The notes beneath the pieces are model-generated. The model made no database searches, was not told the DNA's origin, and was given only the letters and a program-made list of their open reading frames with translations. Of a stretch of DNA of 7,147 nt, positions 5,249 to 7,147 are shown piece after piece. Made by a program: the position numbers and the translations under genes. The stretch's first letter is position 1; the number at the start of each line of letters is the position of its first letter. Origin of the DNA: Ruminiclostridium sp. (lineage in GTDB: Bacteria; Bacillota; Clostridia; DSM-8532). The stretch lies in contig DOHN01000037.1 in the NCBI GenBank assembly GCA_003535195.1, positions 1,015-8,161 of the forward strand, given 5' to 3'.

Positions 5249-6068
5249 TACCGGATTAAATTTATCACCTGAAAGGATCGCGTATCTGAAAAAGGTCAAA
5301 TTACAGAAAACAGCAACATGGCTGGTCCGGCTTCTGATACTGGTGCTTATTTTTGCACTGTGGGAGCTTGCGGCGCGTCTTAAACTGATCGATGCATTCA
5401 TTACAAGCCAGCCCTCCAGAATGATAAAAACCCTTACAAATCTTTATAACGCAGGAGATCTGTTTGTCCATATCGGCGTCACCTGTCTTGAGACCATCGT
5501 TGGGTTTATCATCGGAACACTGATGGGAATTTTTATTGCAGTGCTTCTCTGGTGGTCGGAATTTGCCTCCCGTGTTCTTGAACCCTATCTGGTGGTGTTG
5601 AACAGCCTGCCCAAGGTTGCCCTGGGCCCCATCTTCATTATCTGGATCGGGGCTGGGCCGTCAGCCATTATTGTTATGGCGCTGGCCATTTCGCTGATCG
5701 TTACCATACTGGAAATGCTCAATGCTTTTATCCGGACAGATGAAGAGAAGATCAAGCTGGTAGAGACATTCGGTGCAAGCCGCTTCCAGGTATTTCTTAA
5801 AGTGGTGCTTCCCTCTAATATCCCGGCCATGATCAACGCCCTTAAGGTGAATGTGGGGCTGTCCTGGGTAGGCGTTATTACCGGTGAATTTTTGGTATCC
5901 AAAGCCGGGCTGGGCTATTTAATCGTCTATGGAGGGCAGGTGTTCCAGCTGGATCTGGTCATGACCAGTGTGATTATCCTGGCCATTGCAGCGGCACTGA
6001 TGTATCAGGGGGTTGTATTGATAGAGAAAAAGCTCGTTGGTAATCAGGCTGCCCAAAAGCATTCATGA
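5241..6068 (+). CDS. ABC transporter permease, BPD type-1 (SsuC/TauC-like)
   Basis: A predicted 275-residue inner-membrane permease. About six membrane segments are visible: 28-46, 80-105, 116-136, 141-161, roughly 203-220 and 238-261. The cytoplasmic EAA loop, which docks on the ATPase, is at 175-195 (ETFGASRFQVFLKVVLPSNIP, with the conserved Gly and Leu-Pro). This layout is typical of the nitrate/taurine/sulfonate/HMP importer permeases. Two in-frame ATGs exist, at 5235 and 5241; the SD site GGAAGGAG (5223-5230) is 4 and 10 bases away respectively. I chose 5241, but 5235 (two residues longer) is equally possible. A longer reading frame reaching back to 5151 has no SD support and overlaps the ATPase by about 100 bases. 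The membrane-distal partner is the lipoprotein downstream. Confidence 0.93.
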   Translation: MSDTGLNLSPERIAYLKKVKLQKTATWLVRLLILVLIFALWELAARLKLIDAFITSQPSRMIKTLTNLYNAGDLFVHIGVTCLETIVGFIIGTLMGIFIAVLLWWSEFASRVLEPYLVVLNSLPKVALGPIFIIWIGAGPSAIIVMALAISLIVTILEMLNAFIRTDEEKIKLVETFGASRFQVFLKVVLPSNIPAMINALKVNVGLSWVGVITGEFLVSKAGLGYLIVYGGQVFQLDLVMTSVIILAIAAALMYQGVVLIEKKLVGNQAAQKHS

Positions 6069-6111
6069 AAAGCTTTGAAAGAACCTTGAAAGGAAACATA
6101 AAAAAAGTCTG

Positions 6112-6125
6112 AGGCTTTGGAGCCT
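6112..6125 (+). other. Small intercistronic hairpin between permease and binding protein
   Basis: In the 107-base gap after the permease stop, AGGCT (6112-6116) pairs with AGCCT (6121-6125) around TTGG. It is too short and lacks an adjacent T-run on the plus strand to be a strong terminator. It may be a partial attenuator or RNA end-protecting stem, which would fit the common need for excess binding protein over permease; this is inference. Confidence 0.3.
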
Positions 6126-6175
6126 GAAGATGCTGTATTTTAAATTCATCATTATATAGGAGGGTGATCTTCAAA

Positions 6176-7147
6176 ATGAAAAGAATGGGGCTTCTTATCA
6201 TGACGGTACTGCTTGCAGCCGCCTTTATTCTGGCATCCTGCGGTACCCAGAGCAAAACAAAAGTGACCTTGAGCGAAGTTACTCACTCGGTTTTCTATGC
6301 ACCGCAATATGTGGCAATCAACAAAGGATTTTTTGAGGAAGAGGGTATTCTGCTGGAGCTCAGTAATGGCCAGGGAGCCGACAAGGTCATGACGGCTGTG
6401 ATTTCCGGTCAGGTTGACATTGGGTTTGCAGGGCCGGAGGCAAGCATCTATGTCTACAATGAAGGGAAAGAAGACCATGCCGTTGTATTTGCCCAGCTGA
6501 CTAAAAGAGACGGATCCTTCCTCGTGGGGCGAAAACCTGAGCCCAATTTTCAATGGGAAAACCTGAAAGGAAAGTACATTATTGGCGGCAGAAAGGGCGG
6601 AGTCCCTGAGATGACGCTGGAACATGTCTTAAGAAAACACCATTTGGACCCCAACACAGATCTGACAGTGGATACCAGCGTTCAGTTTGCTGTTATGGCA
6701 GGCGCTTTTACCGGAGGGACCGGCGACTATGTAGCGCTTTTTGAGCCTACCGCCACCATGCTGGAAAACGAAGGCAGGGGGTATGTGCTGGCCTCTATCG
6801 GGCAAGACAGCGGTGAAATACCGTATACGGCATATTTTGCCAAAAAGAGCTTTATCGAAAAAAATAAAGATTTGATCCAGCGCTTTACCAATGCACTTTA
6901 TAAGGGCCAAAAATGGGTGGACACCCATACGCCGAAAGAAATTGCCGAAGCCATCAAGGACTCCTTCCCGGATACCGATCCGGCCGTTCTTGAAAACGTT
7001 GCAAAACGCTATAAGGACATTGATGCATGGAACAAAGATCCCATCTTGAAAGAGGGATCGCTAGAGCTCCTCCAGCGGGTTATGGAGGAAGCAGGAGAAC
7101 TCACCCAAAAAGCTCCTTATGAGAAAATTGTAACCACCGATTTTGCC
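6176..7147 (+). CDS. ABC transporter substrate-binding lipoprotein, NMT1/THI5-like (3' end outside window)
   Basis: A secreted, lipid-anchored solute-binding protein, 324 codons visible with no stop before the right edge; probably only a few residues are missing. The N-terminus is a lipoprotein signal: basic MKRMG, hydrophobic core 5-18, and lipobox Leu-Ala-Ser-Cys with Cys22 as the lipidated residue. The mature part begins with a beta strand, then YAPQYVAINKGFFEEEGI 41-58 and SGQVDIGFAGPEA 77-89, the hallmark layout of the NMT1/THI5-like periplasmic-binding superfamily (ThiY, SsuA, TauA, RibY relatives). The AGGAGGGTGAT SD region (6158-6168) is strong, though AGGAGG is 12 bases from the ATG. 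It is the third gene of the importer operon. The substrate is not readable from sequence: pyrimidine precursors, flavins, sulfonates and other small molecules are all transported by relatives. Confidence 0.93.
   Translation, partial: MKRMGLLIMTVLLAAAFILASCGTQSKTKVTLSEVTHSVFYAPQYVAINKGFFEEEGILLELSNGQGADKVMTAVISGQVDIGFAGPEASIYVYNEGKEDHAVVFAQLTKRDGSFLVGRKPEPNFQWENLKGKYIIGGRKGGVPEMTLEHVLRKHHLDPNTDLTVDTSVQFAVMAGAFTGGTGDYVALFEPTATMLENEGRGYVLASIGQDSGEIPYTAYFAKKSFIEKNKDLIQRFTNALYKGQKWVDTHTPKEIAEAIKDSFPDTDPAVLENVAKRYKDIDAWNKDPILKEGSLELLQRVMEEAGELTQKAPYEKIVTTDFA

Noticed and set aside
6100..6125. Strong terminator splitting the importer operon
   Set aside because: The stem is only 5 bp on the plus strand with no following T-run; the A-run at 6100-6106 would give a T-tract only on the minus strand, where no gene ends.

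Overview
The window looks like a chromosomal segment of an endospore-forming Firmicute, most likely a member of the Clostridia. The evidence is the spore maturation pair spmA-spmB, an AbrB-type transition-state regulator with the Cys-X2-Cys pairs seen in clostridial versions, strong purine-rich Shine-Dalgarno (SD) sites, sigma-A-like promoters and a lipoprotein-type binding protein. No phage, transposase, tRNA, rRNA or CRISPR feature was seen.

Layout from left to right: (1) the last 67 codons of a D-Ala-D-Ala carboxypeptidase (+); (2) a convergent short-chain dehydrogenase/reductase (SDR) on the minus strand; (3) a roughly 400-base non-coding gap holding a minus-strand SDR promoter, a plus-strand promoter candidate, an operator-like palindrome and a dense cluster of near-perfect inverted repeats; (4) a PLP-dependent alpha-oxoamine synthase (+) whose motifs resemble serine palmitoyltransferase more than KBL or BioF; (5) an abrB-like gene (-) with its own promoter and terminator; (6) spmA-spmB (+), divergent from abrB; (7) an ABC importer operon (+) of ATPase, permease and substrate-binding lipoprotein of the NMT1/THI5-like (nitrate/taurine/HMP) class. 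The last gene runs off the right edge.

How the genes may fit together: the carboxypeptidase fragment and spmAB point to spore cortex and spore core dehydration. In Bacillus subtilis dacB, spmA and spmB are contiguous; here a carboxypeptidase and spmAB lie on the same strand but about 3 kb apart, with the SDR, oxoamine synthase and abrB between them. The divergent SDR and oxoamine synthase could form a condensation-plus-ketone-reduction pair, as in the first two steps of sphingoid base synthesis, but this is inference. The ABC importer is a self-contained uptake operon whose substrate cannot be assigned from sequence.

The most unusual non-coding signal is at 1278-1426: two hairpins followed by an 11-bp stem that encloses two further 10-bp hairpins, ending about 20 bases before the ribosome binding site of the oxoamine synthase. 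I do not recognise it as a known riboswitch or repeat family.
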